This document shows, piece after piece, positions 47,392-56,490 of a stretch of DNA of 64,000 nt. Origin of the DNA: an uncultured Verrucomicrobiales bacterium (GTDB taxonomy: Bacteria; Verrucomicrobiota; Verrucomicrobiia; Verrucomicrobiales; Akkermansiaceae); NCBI GenBank assembly GCA_947039485.1, contig CAMQZC010000012.1, positions 1 to 64,000 on the forward strand, in the 5' to 3' direction. The position numbers and the translations under genes are program-made. Every line of letters begins with the position of its first letter. The first letter of the stretch is position 1. A model generated the notes under the pieces. That model was not told the origin of the DNA. It did no database searches and worked only from the letters and a program-made list of their open reading frames with translations.

Positions 47392-48797
47392 ACTAGATGA
47401 CCTCTCTCTTTGATATGGTCAGCTGCGAGCTGGCAGGGGTTAGCGACATACTCACGCCACTGCTCATTGCCAGATTGAATCATCTCGATAATATCGCGAG
47501 GGGTCTGGGAGAGTAGCTGCATATTGTAATATGGCACGTCAATGAGATCACCGCAGGACATCAGGTGGCGATAAAGGTAGGTGTAGCGCTTGGGCACGAC
47601 ATAGCTGTGTGCTGTCACGAGCTCACCTGTCTTGCGATTGAGCCAAGGTGTGATGTAGAATCGCGTCTCGTTGATGAAAATCTTGCTCATGCTCACAAAG
47701 ATACCAGAAGAGCTATCGACCCATTTCTCCTTGAAGAGCTCGTTGAGCAGGCCAATGGAGATGGCAATGGCGATGGGCTCTTGCGTGTACTGATTGAGCA
47801 GCGTGGAGATGGAGTGGAAATGCGTCATGTTGGTGACCATGACGGTCTTCCCCTGCGCCGCAAGGGCATCTACACGGTCAATGAAGTCAATTAAATCAAC
47901 ATCCTTGCCGCGCAGCAGGTTGCTGAGCGAGATTTCGCAGACGTCAATCTCGCGCTCGCACTGAGCTGTCGTCAGAGTCTCACGGAATTTCTTGCGCACG
48001 CTGTCCATGATCTCAATATGAATCTTGCAAAGGGGGCTAAAGCTACCGCGCATCAGCACGATGGGTCGCTTGTAGAGCAAATCAGAGGGTTGAGCCACAC
48101 TGCTATCGGGCTGAAAGAGCGAGGCCTCACAGAGTCCACTCTGCACGAGCTGCAGGGCGAGCAGGCGGTTATCAAACATGCTGAATCCATGTCCGCTAAA
48201 GCGCAGCATGTCTAAATCAAACTCATCAGACTGGAGATTCTCTCCCAGAGCCAGAACAAAGCTGTCGAGATGATTGCGCTTGTAAAAGGCCGCATCAAGG
48301 AGGTTAACTCCGAGGATACCCAGCAACTGCATCTGCCTGTCATGGTCAGGAGTCTTGAGGCGTACATGCATCACCAAATCACTCGGAGGGAGACCTGGTT
48401 TGAGCTGGAATCGCAGACCAATCCATGCAAACCAAGAGCCCTTGTCCTTGTAACCCTTGCACTTGACGGTGCTGCAGAATGCAAAGAGGCGCGTATCAGC
48501 TCCGCGCTTCTCGGCGAGGCGGTCAACGAGCTGAGCATACTCATAATCCATCATCTGCTTGAGTCGCTCCTCTGATACATAGCGGCTCGCTGGGCCATAG
48601 AGGGCATCGCTCACCGTCATGTCGTAGGCGGAGATTGTCTTTGCAACGGTACCGGAGGCACCGGAGGCGCGGAAGAACCAGTTAGCAGTCTCCTGCCCAG
48701 CTCCTATCTCGGCAAAGGTGCCATAGAAGCTGCGATCCATGTTAATGCGGAAGGCCTTTTCTTGTGTTGCAACGGCGGCTTGAAATGCGGAATTCAT
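47388..48797 (-). CDS. Conserved protein of unknown function, operonic with sufS
   Basis: 469 residues, no signal or membrane segment. The N-terminus NMDRSFYGTFAEIGAGQETA, then WFFRASGASGTVAKTISAYD, MTVSDALYGPASRYV and the central FCSTVKCKGYKDKGSWFAWI are distinctive of a large conserved bacterial family. From memory its members are often labelled as nicotinate-nucleotide adenylyltransferase or TonB receptor, and I consider neither label supported by the sequence. RPIVLMRGSFSPLCKIHIEI could be a nucleotidyltransferase-like strand-loop but lacks a clear HxGH. Four-base overlap with sufS implies a joint role. Confidence 0.8.
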   Translation of the reverse strand: MNSAFQAAVATQEKAFRINMDRSFYGTFAEIGAGQETANWFFRASGASGTVAKTISAYDMTVSDALYGPASRYVSEERLKQMMDYEYAQLVDRLAEKRGADTRLFAFCSTVKCKGYKDKGSWFAWIGLRFQLKPGLPPSDLVMHVRLKTPDHDRQMQLLGILGVNLLDAAFYKRNHLDSFVLALGENLQSDEFDLDMLRFSGHGFSMFDNRLLALQLVQSGLCEASLFQPDSSVAQPSDLLYKRPIVLMRGSFSPLCKIHIEIMDSVRKKFRETLTTAQCEREIDVCEISLSNLLRGKDVDLIDFIDRVDALAAQGKTVMVTNMTHFHSISTLLNQYTQEPIAIAISIGLLNELFKEKWVDSSSGIFVSMSKIFINETRFYITPWLNRKTGELVTAHSYVVPKRYTYLYRHLMSCGDLIDVPYYNMQLLSQTPRDIIEMIQSGNEQWREYVANPCQLAADHIKERGHLV

Positions 48798-48846
48798 AAT
48801 CGTATAATTTGGCTAAGCAGTGTGTGTATGGGGTAGCAGTCGCAAA

Positions 48847-51417
48847 TCACAGTTGCAGCGGCAGTGAGGGTAAGCTGATGGGGCGAGGTTGTTTGAGCTC
48901 AAGGAGCCCCTCATAGGGAGCATCACCATCCTGATCTGGCCCCTCTTTGGGTTTAAAATTGGGAGTTGTCATTAGTGTGGCTGCGCCAGCGCTCAGACCA
49001 GCCCCGCCTTTGTGGCGTGGATTGAGATGCATTTCACATCCATAGGGATCATTACCGATGAGGGGTAGGCTCTGTGGCAAAAAGGGAGCCACGGGCAGGA
49101 TGCGCGACGAGTTGTGGTCAGCGGTGATGAAGTCACCGAGGCTAGGAGCGCGATCTCCGTGAACAGAGCAAAGACCCAGACTCATATCCCCCTTGGGGAA
49201 ATACTCAAGATAGGTGTCTCGCTTGTAGCTAGGCTTGCCATCCTCCATCACGTGCTCAAAGCAAAACTCGGTTGCGAGCTGCCCCGAGGCGCGGCATATC
49301 TCCACCTCATCGGTGTCATCAGGCACCCCGATGAGCTCATCTTCAAAGCGGCCTTGGGCAGCCTTGAAGATATCACCGAGCACAGGTGCGCAGGTATCAG
49401 AGGAGAAGGCGAGCGGATAGATAGCCTTCTTAACATTGAGGAAGCCCACCCATACCACAGCACTAACGCTAGAGCTATAGCCCACAGCGCAGTTGTCGGC
49501 AAAGTCATAATTAGAGCCAGTCTTGACAACTCCATTAAAATCATCGGGAAGGTAGGGACGCAAACGCGCGGCAGCTCCGCTCTCAAGCCCTTGCTTCATG
49601 ATGGAGTGTACGCGATAGCTCGTTGCGGGCTTGATTGAGTTGACTAATCGTGGTGTCACCGCGATGGGGTCCTCCCAGAGCACATTGCCATTGCTATCGG
49701 TCACCTTGGTGATGATGTAGGGGGCAATGGGGCGTGAACCCGAGTTGGGGAAGCTAGTGTAGGCGAGCAGCAGCTCCTTGATAGAAGCAGCCTCTGTGCC
49801 CAAGTAAACGCGTGGGTAGTAGACAGGATTTGCCTCAGTACTGTTGGCGTTGCGCGGTGGGGGCGTGATTCCAAACATGCGCAGCTCCTTGATAAAGTTC
49901 TTGGCGCCAACAACCATGCCCAAGCGAGCGCTAGAGGATATCTTGGACCATGAGAGCGACTGACGTAGAGTCACGGAGTCGAGGTAGCTCCCCTTCTCCA
50001 GCTCCATACCCCACTCGCCGAGGATACCCTCACTGCCGCCGATGCCAGCGAGGCGATTGTCCATCGCATCATCCACCATGCGTGTGCAGGGGTTGAATCC
50101 ATGATCAAAGGCCGCGGCATAGAGAAAGGGCAAAATAGCCGTACCCACAGGGCGGCGTCCCGACTCAATTAAATCAAAATTATCGTAATCAAAACTACGT
50201 CCACCGACGTAGACCAGCACAGCGCCTGACTTGTTATCAAGCGCGTAAGCGAGACCATCCACATAATCATGGCGAGCAAAGCGAGGATCTTTTCGCTGAG
50301 AGAAGCGTACGTGCTTATAGCCATCACGCGCCTCAATCAACTCTAACTGGCTCTTGAGCTTTGCCTCGGCTGCAACCTGCATAGGCTTATCGATAGTTGT
50401 GTAAACGCGAATGCCCGCACTCTTCACAATCTCCTCACTTTTATCACCGCGAAAGAGCTCCATCGCCCTCTTTTGAACGATAGAGTAGAGGTGGGATGTA
50501 TTACGCTTGAGTGGCTTAGGATTAACATCCAAGGGCATATCCTTGATACGAGATGCCTCATCAGCCGTGAGGTAGTTGGATCGCTGCATGCGAGTAATCA
50601 CATCATTACGCCAGCGCAGATTGAGCTTAGGATTGCGAATGGGGTTGTAGTTCTCAGGATTCTTAATGAGAGCCGCGAGGCTAGCCGACTCGCGTACGGT
50701 GAGGTCTTTGGGCTCCTTACCGTAATAACCTAATGAGGCCGCGCGTATACCATAATAGCCGCGGCCGAAGTAAATGCGATTGAGATAAAACTCGATAATT
50801 TGGCGCTTATCGTACTTACCCTCAATACGCATGGCTAAGAAAATCTCTACAATCTTGCGCACATACTTATCACCTCCGCGCGCTGTGGTGCGCTTCTCCA
50901 GATCAAAAGCGCCTCGCGCCAGCTGCTGAGTGATGGTTGATGCACCTTGATTCGCCTCACCGCCAGCAGAGAGCGCAGCCTTGCCCGCACGCACAATGCC
51001 GAGCAGGTCATAACCCTTGTGCGTCCAAAACGTCTTATCCTCCTGTGCAACAAGTGCATCGAGCATACTTGGCGCAACCTTATCCAGAGATACATAGCTG
51101 CGATTCTCATCATAGATACGCCCTAGTTCCAGCCCACTACGATCATAGATGACGCAAGGGTGATCAAGATTGTTAATATCCTCGAGATTGAACTCCTGCG
51201 CCCACTTTTTGTAAGGCGATGTAATTGTCGTAAAAGCAAGATAACCAAGCAACGAACCGAAAACAGCAAGACAGACCGCGACAATACAGAGACGCAGTAA
51301 CAGACGCAGCCAAAGGGGTCTAGGCTCATTGAATTTGATATCGTTTTGCCCAGCTCCACCTTGACGGCGCGTCGCTGCCGCTCTACGTCGACTGTGAAAT
51401 TCGTTAAGGTCATTCAT
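48847..51417 (-). CDS. Class A penicillin-binding protein with degenerate transpeptidase site
   Basis: 856 residues: basic cytoplasmic head, one transmembrane helix (~37-60), GT51 glycosyltransferase (~95-270) and a transpeptidase-like domain (~330-740). The GT51 motifs are intact: EDKTFWTHKGYD with catalytic E126, NQGASTITQQLARG, and IEFYLNRIYFGRGYYGIRAA. In the transpeptidase domain the SxxK position reads T426-A-I-L429 (RRPVGTAILPFLYAA), so both nucleophilic serine and lysine are replaced; the SxN motif is also not evident (SLSWSKISSS). KTGS (632-635) remains. The protein should polymerise glycan strands but not cross-link them. Confidence 0.9.
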   Translation of the reverse strand: MNDLNEFHSRRRAAATRRQGGAGQNDIKFNEPRPLWLRLLLRLCIVAVCLAVFGSLLGYLAFTTITSPYKKWAQEFNLEDINNLDHPCVIYDRSGLELGRIYDENRSYVSLDKVAPSMLDALVAQEDKTFWTHKGYDLLGIVRAGKAALSAGGEANQGASTITQQLARGAFDLEKRTTARGGDKYVRKIVEIFLAMRIEGKYDKRQIIEFYLNRIYFGRGYYGIRAASLGYYGKEPKDLTVRESASLAALIKNPENYNPIRNPKLNLRWRNDVITRMQRSNYLTADEASRIKDMPLDVNPKPLKRNTSHLYSIVQKRAMELFRGDKSEEIVKSAGIRVYTTIDKPMQVAAEAKLKSQLELIEARDGYKHVRFSQRKDPRFARHDYVDGLAYALDNKSGAVLVYVGGRSFDYDNFDLIESGRRPVGTAILPFLYAAAFDHGFNPCTRMVDDAMDNRLAGIGGSEGILGEWGMELEKGSYLDSVTLRQSLSWSKISSSARLGMVVGAKNFIKELRMFGITPPPRNANSTEANPVYYPRVYLGTEAASIKELLLAYTSFPNSGSRPIAPYIITKVTDSNGNVLWEDPIAVTPRLVNSIKPATSYRVHSIMKQGLESGAAARLRPYLPDDFNGVVKTGSNYDFADNCAVGYSSSVSAVVWVGFLNVKKAIYPLAFSSDTCAPVLGDIFKAAQGRFEDELIGVPDDTDEVEICRASGQLATEFCFEHVMEDGKPSYKRDTYLEYFPKGDMSLGLCSVHGDRAPSLGDFITADHNSSRILPVAPFLPQSLPLIGNDPYGCEMHLNPRHKGGAGLSAGAATLMTTPNFKPKEGPDQDGDAPYEGLLELKQPRPISLPSLPLQL

Positions 51418-51633
51418 CTTTACTCGCGAATTTTAACAGAAAACACCCCAATTTGCAAGCGGCAATTCCGCCCTTATCCAGATGTCATTCTAGCAGATTA
51501 TAAAAAGTAACAAGGTAGAATTATTATTTTCATCGTTAGTCAAAATAATATTTGCAACTTCTTAATAACACAACTATAATAAAATCAGCCTCAGCTTCGC
51601 AAACATAAACAGACAAGGAATTACACACGAACC
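51418..51633. other. Divergent intergenic region PBP/pagP
   Basis: 216 A/T-rich bases, clearly richer in A/T than the neighbouring genes. Contains the pagP promoter; nothing else recognised. Confidence 0.6.
51552..51580 (+). promoter_or_regulatory. Promoter of the PagP-like gene
   Basis: TTGCAA (51552-51557), 17-base spacer, TATAAT (51575-51580). Unlike most genes here a real leader follows (about 47 bases to the first ATG). Confidence 0.7.
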
Positions 51634-52329
51634 ATGAACATTACATTTCTCTGTAAGACTAGACCAACCTCATCTAAGTGCAGCATTGGATACATGAGCC
51701 TACTTCATAGCATCCTCCTTTGCGGCCTCATAACCCTCCTTGAGTGTTCCACTCTTGAGGCAAACGAAGAAATGCCACTCACCACACCTGCCAAGGCAGG
51801 GCTCGTCCCCGAGCTCCAAAGCAAGCCAACACTGAGCGTTGAGCAGTACCAGCCAGAATACAGCAGCCTGCGCGAGCGCATCAAGAATGTCTGGCACTCC
51901 CCAGGCTGGATTGCCATCTTACCCGTCAACACCTACCATAGCCGCAATACATACGACAAGGATAGCATTGATGACTATAACGAGATGCCCTGGGGTGCAG
52001 GTATCGGCAAGTGGTACCGCGACAAGAACAACACGCGCCACCAGATCATGTTTATCACCTTTTCTGACTCCAACTACAAGCCTCAGCCCACCCTGAGCTA
52101 CACATGGCAAAAGGACCTCTTCTTGGACCGCCAGCAAAATTGGATTTTTGGCTACGGTTGCGACTTCTTCCTCACCATGAGGCACGAGGCTTATTACCTC
52201 CCCCTCCCCGCATTCACGCCGCAGATGAGCTTCCAGTACAAGAATCTCGCAGTTGTCTGCTCATGGGTACCTTGGCTAGGCCCTGACTACGGCAACGTGC
52301 TCATGACCACCCTGCGCTGGTACTTTTAA
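51634..52329 (+). CDS. pagP: Lipid A palmitoyltransferase (PagP homologue)
   Basis: 231 residues from ATG 51634, or 211 from ATG 51694 (MSLLHSILLCGL), where the signal peptide begins. The mature part matches PagP along its length: ILPVNTYHSRNTYDKDSIDD, YNEMPWGAGIGKWY, ITFSDSNYKPQP, YYLPLPAFTPQMS and a C-terminal barrel strand ending in RWYF. The catalytic triad equivalents are present: H102 (TYHSR), D145 and S146 (FSDSN). PagP moves palmitate from phospholipid to lipid A in the outer membrane. Monocistronic, between a PBP and a ROK kinase gene. Confidence 0.87.
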   Translation: MNITFLCKTRPTSSKCSIGYMSLLHSILLCGLITLLECSTLEANEEMPLTTPAKAGLVPELQSKPTLSVEQYQPEYSSLRERIKNVWHSPGWIAILPVNTYHSRNTYDKDSIDDYNEMPWGAGIGKWYRDKNNTRHQIMFITFSDSNYKPQPTLSYTWQKDLFLDRQQNWIFGYGCDFFLTMRHEAYYLPLPAFTPQMSFQYKNLAVVCSWVPWLGPDYGNVLMTTLRWYF

Positions 52330-52351
52330 GAGCAATATACCAGCCCACGAA

Positions 52352-52388
52352 AAAGAGCCCCAAACCATCCCTGGTCTTGGGCTCTTTC
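52352..52388. terminator. Bidirectional terminator between pagP and the ROK kinase
   Basis: AAAGAGCCC ... GGGCTCTTT stem with inner ACC/GGT pairs; A-run on the left and T-run on the right, so it can serve both convergent genes. Confidence 0.8.
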
Positions 52389-52409
52389 TATTAAATAAAA
52401 CTCAGAAAC

Positions 52410-53381
52410 TTAACGACTCTCATCCAAAGCCATCAGAGCTGCACCAATCATACCAGAATCGGTACCAAACTGCGCAGGCATCACCTTAAGCGATGCATAG
52501 TGCACAGGGAAGAGCTGCTGCTTGAGAAAGGCATCCAAAGGTTCAAAGAGCAGATCATTCGCCTTGGCGATCCCGCCACCGATAATAACAGCCTCAGGCG
52601 CGAGCGCATACATCATATTCATGATAAGGCAGGCGAGCTTCTCAGCAAAGTCGATGTAAATCTGCTGCGCAATCGCATCGCCAGCACGTGCGTCGAGCTC
52701 TAATTTATAGGGCGTGCAGTCCTCCAGAGACTTCTCAACACCGATTGCCGCATAGCGAGCCTGCGCGTCAGCAGCCATCTCATTGTTACCAATGTACTCC
52801 TCTATCGCTCCGCGGTTACCAAATGGTCCCACCTTGCCCTTGTAGTCGATACTCGTCATACCCAACTCACCGCTTGAGACAGAGCGCCCACGCAGCATCT
52901 GATTGCAGAGGACAAGACCACCGCCAACGCCCGTACCCAAAGTCAGACTCAGCAAGCTCTCCATCCCGCGTCCCGCGCCCATCTTCCACTCGGCATAAGC
53001 CATGCAGTTGGCATCATTATCCATCGTAACAGGTAGACCAAGGCGTGCAGACATCAGCTCACAGACAGGAAGCTCGTGATCCCAAACGGGCACATTGGTG
53101 AGTTGATAGAGCACGCCACGGTGGAAATCAACCCAACCGGGCATGCCGAGACCAATAGCCGCAATATCTAGGTGATTAGCACGCAAAGACTCAATCGCAT
53201 AGCACATCGCATCAATAATAGCTAGAGGGCTATCATAACTAAGTGTAAGCAGTGGCTCGGCTCGGTCAATCACCTCAATTCCACGGCAAACTCCAATTTT
53301 GATACTCGTCGCACCAAAATCAACACCGATGGACTTTAGCACGGCGGAATCTGAGACAGATAAATCAGAAAGCATTGTCAT
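52410..53381 (-). CDS. ROK-family sugar kinase (glucokinase-like) lacking the zinc motif
   Basis: 323 residues. ASKHA-fold motifs: GVDFGATSIKIGV (phosphate 1), GMPGWVDFHRGVLYQLTN, MDNDANCMAYAEW with the catalytic aspartate, LTLGTGVGGGLV and VIIGGGIAKAND. ROK proteins usually have a zinc-binding CGxxGCxE; here the equivalent reads GPFGNRGAIEEY, with both cysteines gone, but the following ExY is kept. Likely phosphorylates glucose or another hexose. Two close ATGs (53381, 53375) follow a strong promoter. Confidence 0.87.
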   Translation of the reverse strand: MTMLSDLSVSDSAVLKSIGVDFGATSIKIGVCRGIEVIDRAEPLLTLSYDSPLAIIDAMCYAIESLRANHLDIAAIGLGMPGWVDFHRGVLYQLTNVPVWDHELPVCELMSARLGLPVTMDNDANCMAYAEWKMGAGRGMESLLSLTLGTGVGGGLVLCNQMLRGRSVSSGELGMTSIDYKGKVGPFGNRGAIEEYIGNNEMAADAQARYAAIGVEKSLEDCTPYKLELDARAGDAIAQQIYIDFAEKLACLIMNMMYALAPEAVIIGGGIAKANDLLFEPLDAFLKQQLFPVHYASLKVMPAQFGTDSGMIGAALMALDESR

Positions 53382-53387
53382 CGCTCC

Positions 53388-53415
53388 ACTATAACAAAGG
53401 CAAATAGAGAGTCAA
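53388..53415 (-). promoter_or_regulatory. Promoter of the ROK kinase gene
   Basis: TTGACT (complement of 53410-53415), 16-base spacer, TATAGT (complement of 53388-53393). First ATG is 6 bases after the -10 box, second 12. Confidence 0.8.
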
Positions 53416-53438
53416 GCCAAAGAGTGCGTAATTTAAGC

Positions 53439-53467
53439 TTGCAAGCTAGCATCCTCTAAGTTAGGAT
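53439..53467 (+). promoter_or_regulatory. Promoter of pgsA
   Basis: TTGCAA (53439-53444), 17-base spacer, TAGGAT (53462-53467); ATG 17 bases later. Divergent from the ROK promoter 24 bases away. Confidence 0.55.
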
Positions 53468-53484
53468 GTAAAAAACACAAGCCC

Positions 53485-54117
53485 ATGTTCAACCTGCCCA
53501 ACTGCATCACCCTCTCTCGCATTATATTCGTCATCATCTTTACGATTATGTTAGCCTTCGACAGCAGTTCCACAAATAAAGAACTGATCGAGGGAACCCC
53601 ATTTGCGGGTTATTTTTATGCTATTACATGGACAAAGGCAGTCGCACTCTGGGCCTTTGTACTCGGAGCAATCTCCGACTTCTTTGACGGCTACTTTGCA
53701 CGCAAGCTCAACCAAGTCACCAACTTTGGCAAGCTACTCGACCCCCTTGCGGATAAAATACTCGTTGCAGCCGCCTTCATCTACCTCAGCAGCGTAGGCT
53801 ACTGCCCTTTCTGGGTCTCAACACTCATCATCTTCCGCGAATTCCTCGTCACCGGCCTGCGACAAATCGCCATTGCGCAAGGTCAAGTCATCGCCGCTGA
53901 CGGATGGGGCAAGTGGAAAACGACCTTCCAGCTCACTTTTTGCATCGCCTGCATGATTCACATCGCCTACGCAGGCAACCTTCCCCAGCCGCTCAGGTTC
54001 CTCTCTCAAGGTATTGGCGGCGAGCTTCTTCGCTCCATATCCCTCTGGGGAGCAGTCATTTTGACACTTTGGAGCGGCATTAATTACTGCTGGAAATCGC
54101 GCAACCTACTGCGCTAA
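53485..54117 (+). CDS. pgsA: CDP-diacylglycerol-glycerol-3-phosphate 3-phosphatidyltransferase
   Basis: Makes phosphatidylglycerol phosphate at the inner membrane. 210 residues with several transmembrane segments. The CDP-alcohol phosphotransferase signature DG-AR-G-D-D is seen in SDFFDGYFARKLNQVTNFGK followed by LLDPLADK. N-terminus FNLPNCITLSRIIFVIIF is typical. Monocistronic, followed by a tRNA gene. Confidence 0.93.
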   Translation: MFNLPNCITLSRIIFVIIFTIMLAFDSSSTNKELIEGTPFAGYFYAITWTKAVALWAFVLGAISDFFDGYFARKLNQVTNFGKLLDPLADKILVAAAFIYLSSVGYCPFWVSTLIIFREFLVTGLRQIAIAQGQVIAADGWGKWKTTFQLTFCIACMIHIAYAGNLPQPLRFLSQGIGGELLRSISLWGAVILTLWSGINYCWKSRNLLR

Positions 54118-54174
54118 ATCACATAGAGATAGCCTCGCTAGCTTAGACAAAAGTGTTTCGGCACCATTTTAAGC

Positions 54175-54203
54175 TTGATTCCGCGACCAAACTCATCTAT
54201 ACT
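54175..54203 (+). promoter_or_regulatory. Promoter of the CAU tRNA
   Basis: TTGATT (54175-54180), 17-base spacer, TATACT (54198-54203). Mature tRNA base 1 is at 54209, only six bases past the -10 box. Confidence 0.65.
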
Positions 54204-54208
54204 GGCCC

Positions 54209-54281
<73 letters not shown>

Positions 54282-54338
54282 TTATTTTCCATCTCGGCGA
54301 TATGCCAAAGTCTCGAGATACCAAAACCTCAGACGCTT

Positions 54339-55097
54339 ATGCCACGAACTGCAATCATTAGCGACATCCACGCTAACATGCACGCGCTTTCGTCCGTGGT
54401 AGAGGATGCTCAAACGCTTCAATGCGACGAGATTGTCTGTTTGGGAGACATCGTGGGTTATAATGCCTACCCTCGTGAGTGTGTCGATTATATCCGCAGC
54501 CTCAACGGCTTTGTCGTCCGCGGAAATCACGATGAGGAGGTGGTTCTTGAGAACTACGCCAATATGAACCCCGTGGCCAAGCAGGCTATGGAGTGGACTC
54601 GCCGTCAGCTTGATGATGAGCAAATTGAGTGGCTCGCGAAGCTGCCCTACATGAAGTTAGTGCGCTCGACATTCTCCATGGTACACGCTACACTCGATCA
54701 GCCAAAATCATGGGGCTACATCATCAACGCCAACGATGCCTCAGCACACTTTAACAAGCAATTCTCTAGCCTTTGCTTCCATGGACACACGCATGTACCC
54801 AAGATTTTCTTCTGGGATGGGATAGGTGCGCAAGAGGATACGGAGGCTCTCACGCACCTCGCTGAGGATGGATTTGTCGATTTCTCCCCACGCGCGAATG
54901 TGAAGTACTTCATCAATGTGGGCTCAGTAGGACAGCCACGTGACAAGGATTCACGCGCCAGCTACGCTATCTTTGATAGCGAGACACGCATCATCAGCTT
55001 CCGCCGCGTCAGCTACGATATCGCCTCCGCTCAGCAGGCCATCCATCATGCTGGTCTCCCTGCTTTCCTTGCAGACCGACTCGCTCAAGGTATTTAA
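54339..55097 (+). CDS. Metallophosphoesterase (calcineurin-like)
   Basis: 252 residues, cytoplasmic. Metal-site motifs in order: AIISDIHANMHALSSVVED (D-x-H), VCLGDIVGYNAYPRECVD (GD), VVRGNHDEEVV (GNHD), SMVHATL and CFHGHTHVPKIF (GHxH). The pattern resembles the YfcE/ApaH-like group of small phosphodiesterases; substrate unknown. Starts 57 bases after the tRNA with no terminator between, so it may share the tRNA transcript. The permease gene follows after 23 bases. Confidence 0.9.
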   Translation: MPRTAIISDIHANMHALSSVVEDAQTLQCDEIVCLGDIVGYNAYPRECVDYIRSLNGFVVRGNHDEEVVLENYANMNPVAKQAMEWTRRQLDDEQIEWLAKLPYMKLVRSTFSMVHATLDQPKSWGYIINANDASAHFNKQFSSLCFHGHTHVPKIFFWDGIGAQEDTEALTHLAEDGFVDFSPRANVKYFINVGSVGQPRDKDSRASYAIFDSETRIISFRRVSYDIASAQQAIHHAGLPAFLADRLAQGI

Positions 55098-55120
55098 ACG
55101 ATTCATCAAGCAATCTATCC

Positions 55121-56488
55121 ATGATGGCCATCCTGCGACGCATCCTCCCTGCTCTCTTTTTGCTAGTCCTTGGCACGCTGATGGCTTTTCAACTTATTCC
55201 TTATGAGCTTGAGCAGATGCACTGGGAGGTACCAGGCATGCCTGAGAGCTACCCCATTGAGCAAAAGATGCGACCCATTTTGCTACTGCTGCTCTGCTAT
55301 ATTCCTTTCATAGGCGCTGTCTTCTACAGTGCAATGGGCACGATGAGCCGCTACGTGAGTGCTCAGTTCATCACCTACTTCATCCTCTGCACCTTCATCC
55401 TGCTGCTCATCTACATCCTTGCGGATTACACTGATAATATGGAGCGTTTTAGCAGCCGCTTTGAGAATCCCATCAGGCAGTCCCTGCTTTTCTACGGCAC
55501 GCAGTTACCGATGTTCCTCTACCAGATTTTGCCCTACACGCTCTTAATGGGGACACTCTGGTGCATGAGTAAGCTCTCCTCTAGCTGCGAGCTCACTGGC
55601 ATGCTACAATCGGGGCGCTCTATCCTGCGCATCTGCCGCCCTATCTTCCTCTTTAGTATTCTCATTGCGATGATTTATGGCATCTGTGGCTTCCACTGGG
55701 CGCCCAATGGATCAATGTACCGTCAGATCACGCTCAAGCAACGTCGTAGCGGGGATGATCTGCCTGCCCCGATTATCTACCGCAGCGAATCAACGGGACG
55801 TATCTGGCGCATTGCGCAGCCTTCTGAGATGCGCCAACTCGATGAGCCCATGCGCGGAGTCATCATCGAGCAGTTTGCCTCTGATAACCCAGGCAAACTC
55901 ATCCACCAAATCCACGCCAAGGAGGCTAAATGGAATAAAAAAGAGTCCACTTGGACATTTAACAAGGTCTATCAGCGCGAGATGATTACCCCAGAGACAA
56001 TCCGGCCCAAGGCGGATGTCTACAGCGATAGTATCACGATGGACTTCATGGAGAAGCCCTATCAGATTGTCAGCCCCAGCGCACAAAAGGGCAATGAGTC
56101 CATGGGCACCTCCGCTCTCTACGAGTTCCTCAGCAGCAATGCAGGATCAAGCAGCGAGCGCAAAAGCAAGCGTACGGAGTGGCACATCCGCATTGCGCGT
56201 ATCTTCACCTGCATTGTACTTGTCTTCATTGCTATTCCTAGTGCCGTGACCTTCCAACGCCGTAGCCCGATGAAGGGCATTGGGCTCGCTATCCTGATGG
56301 CAGCTCTACTGCTCTTCTTCTACCGCATTTTCTCAACACTCGGTGAGTCTGGCGTGATGCCTGCATGGCTCAGCGCATGGGCTTCTAATTTCATCTACAG
56401 CTTCATTGCTATTAAGCTCTGGAGTGATAATCTGAGCCACCGCAGCCTCAAGGAGTGGATTCTATCGCTCTTTCGCACAAAAGTTTAA
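55121..56488 (+). CDS. LptF/LptG-family (YjgP/YjgQ) permease
   Basis: 455 residues. Hydrophobic segments near residues 7-22, ~50-68, ~78-103, ~125-150 and ~170-192 precede a periplasmic beta-rich domain (~195-340: PAPIIYRSESTGRIWRIAQP, HAKEAKWNKKESTWTFNKVY). Three C-terminal helices (~365-445) follow. This is the architecture of the LPS-exporting LptFG permeases, with an extra N-terminal stretch. Only one such gene is seen; a partner paralogue must be elsewhere. lptE, also needed for LPS export, lies 16 kb upstream. Confidence 0.88.
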   Translation: MMAILRRILPALFLLVLGTLMAFQLIPYELEQMHWEVPGMPESYPIEQKMRPILLLLLCYIPFIGAVFYSAMGTMSRYVSAQFITYFILCTFILLLIYILADYTDNMERFSSRFENPIRQSLLFYGTQLPMFLYQILPYTLLMGTLWCMSKLSSSCELTGMLQSGRSILRICRPIFLFSILIAMIYGICGFHWAPNGSMYRQITLKQRRSGDDLPAPIIYRSESTGRIWRIAQPSEMRQLDEPMRGVIIEQFASDNPGKLIHQIHAKEAKWNKKESTWTFNKVYQREMITPETIRPKADVYSDSITMDFMEKPYQIVSPSAQKGNESMGTSALYEFLSSNAGSSSERKSKRTEWHIRIARIFTCIVLVFIAIPSAVTFQRRSPMKGIGLAILMAALLLFFYRIFSTLGESGVMPAWLSAWASNFIYSFIAIKLWSDNLSHRSLKEWILSLFRTKV

Positions 56489-56490
56489 CC

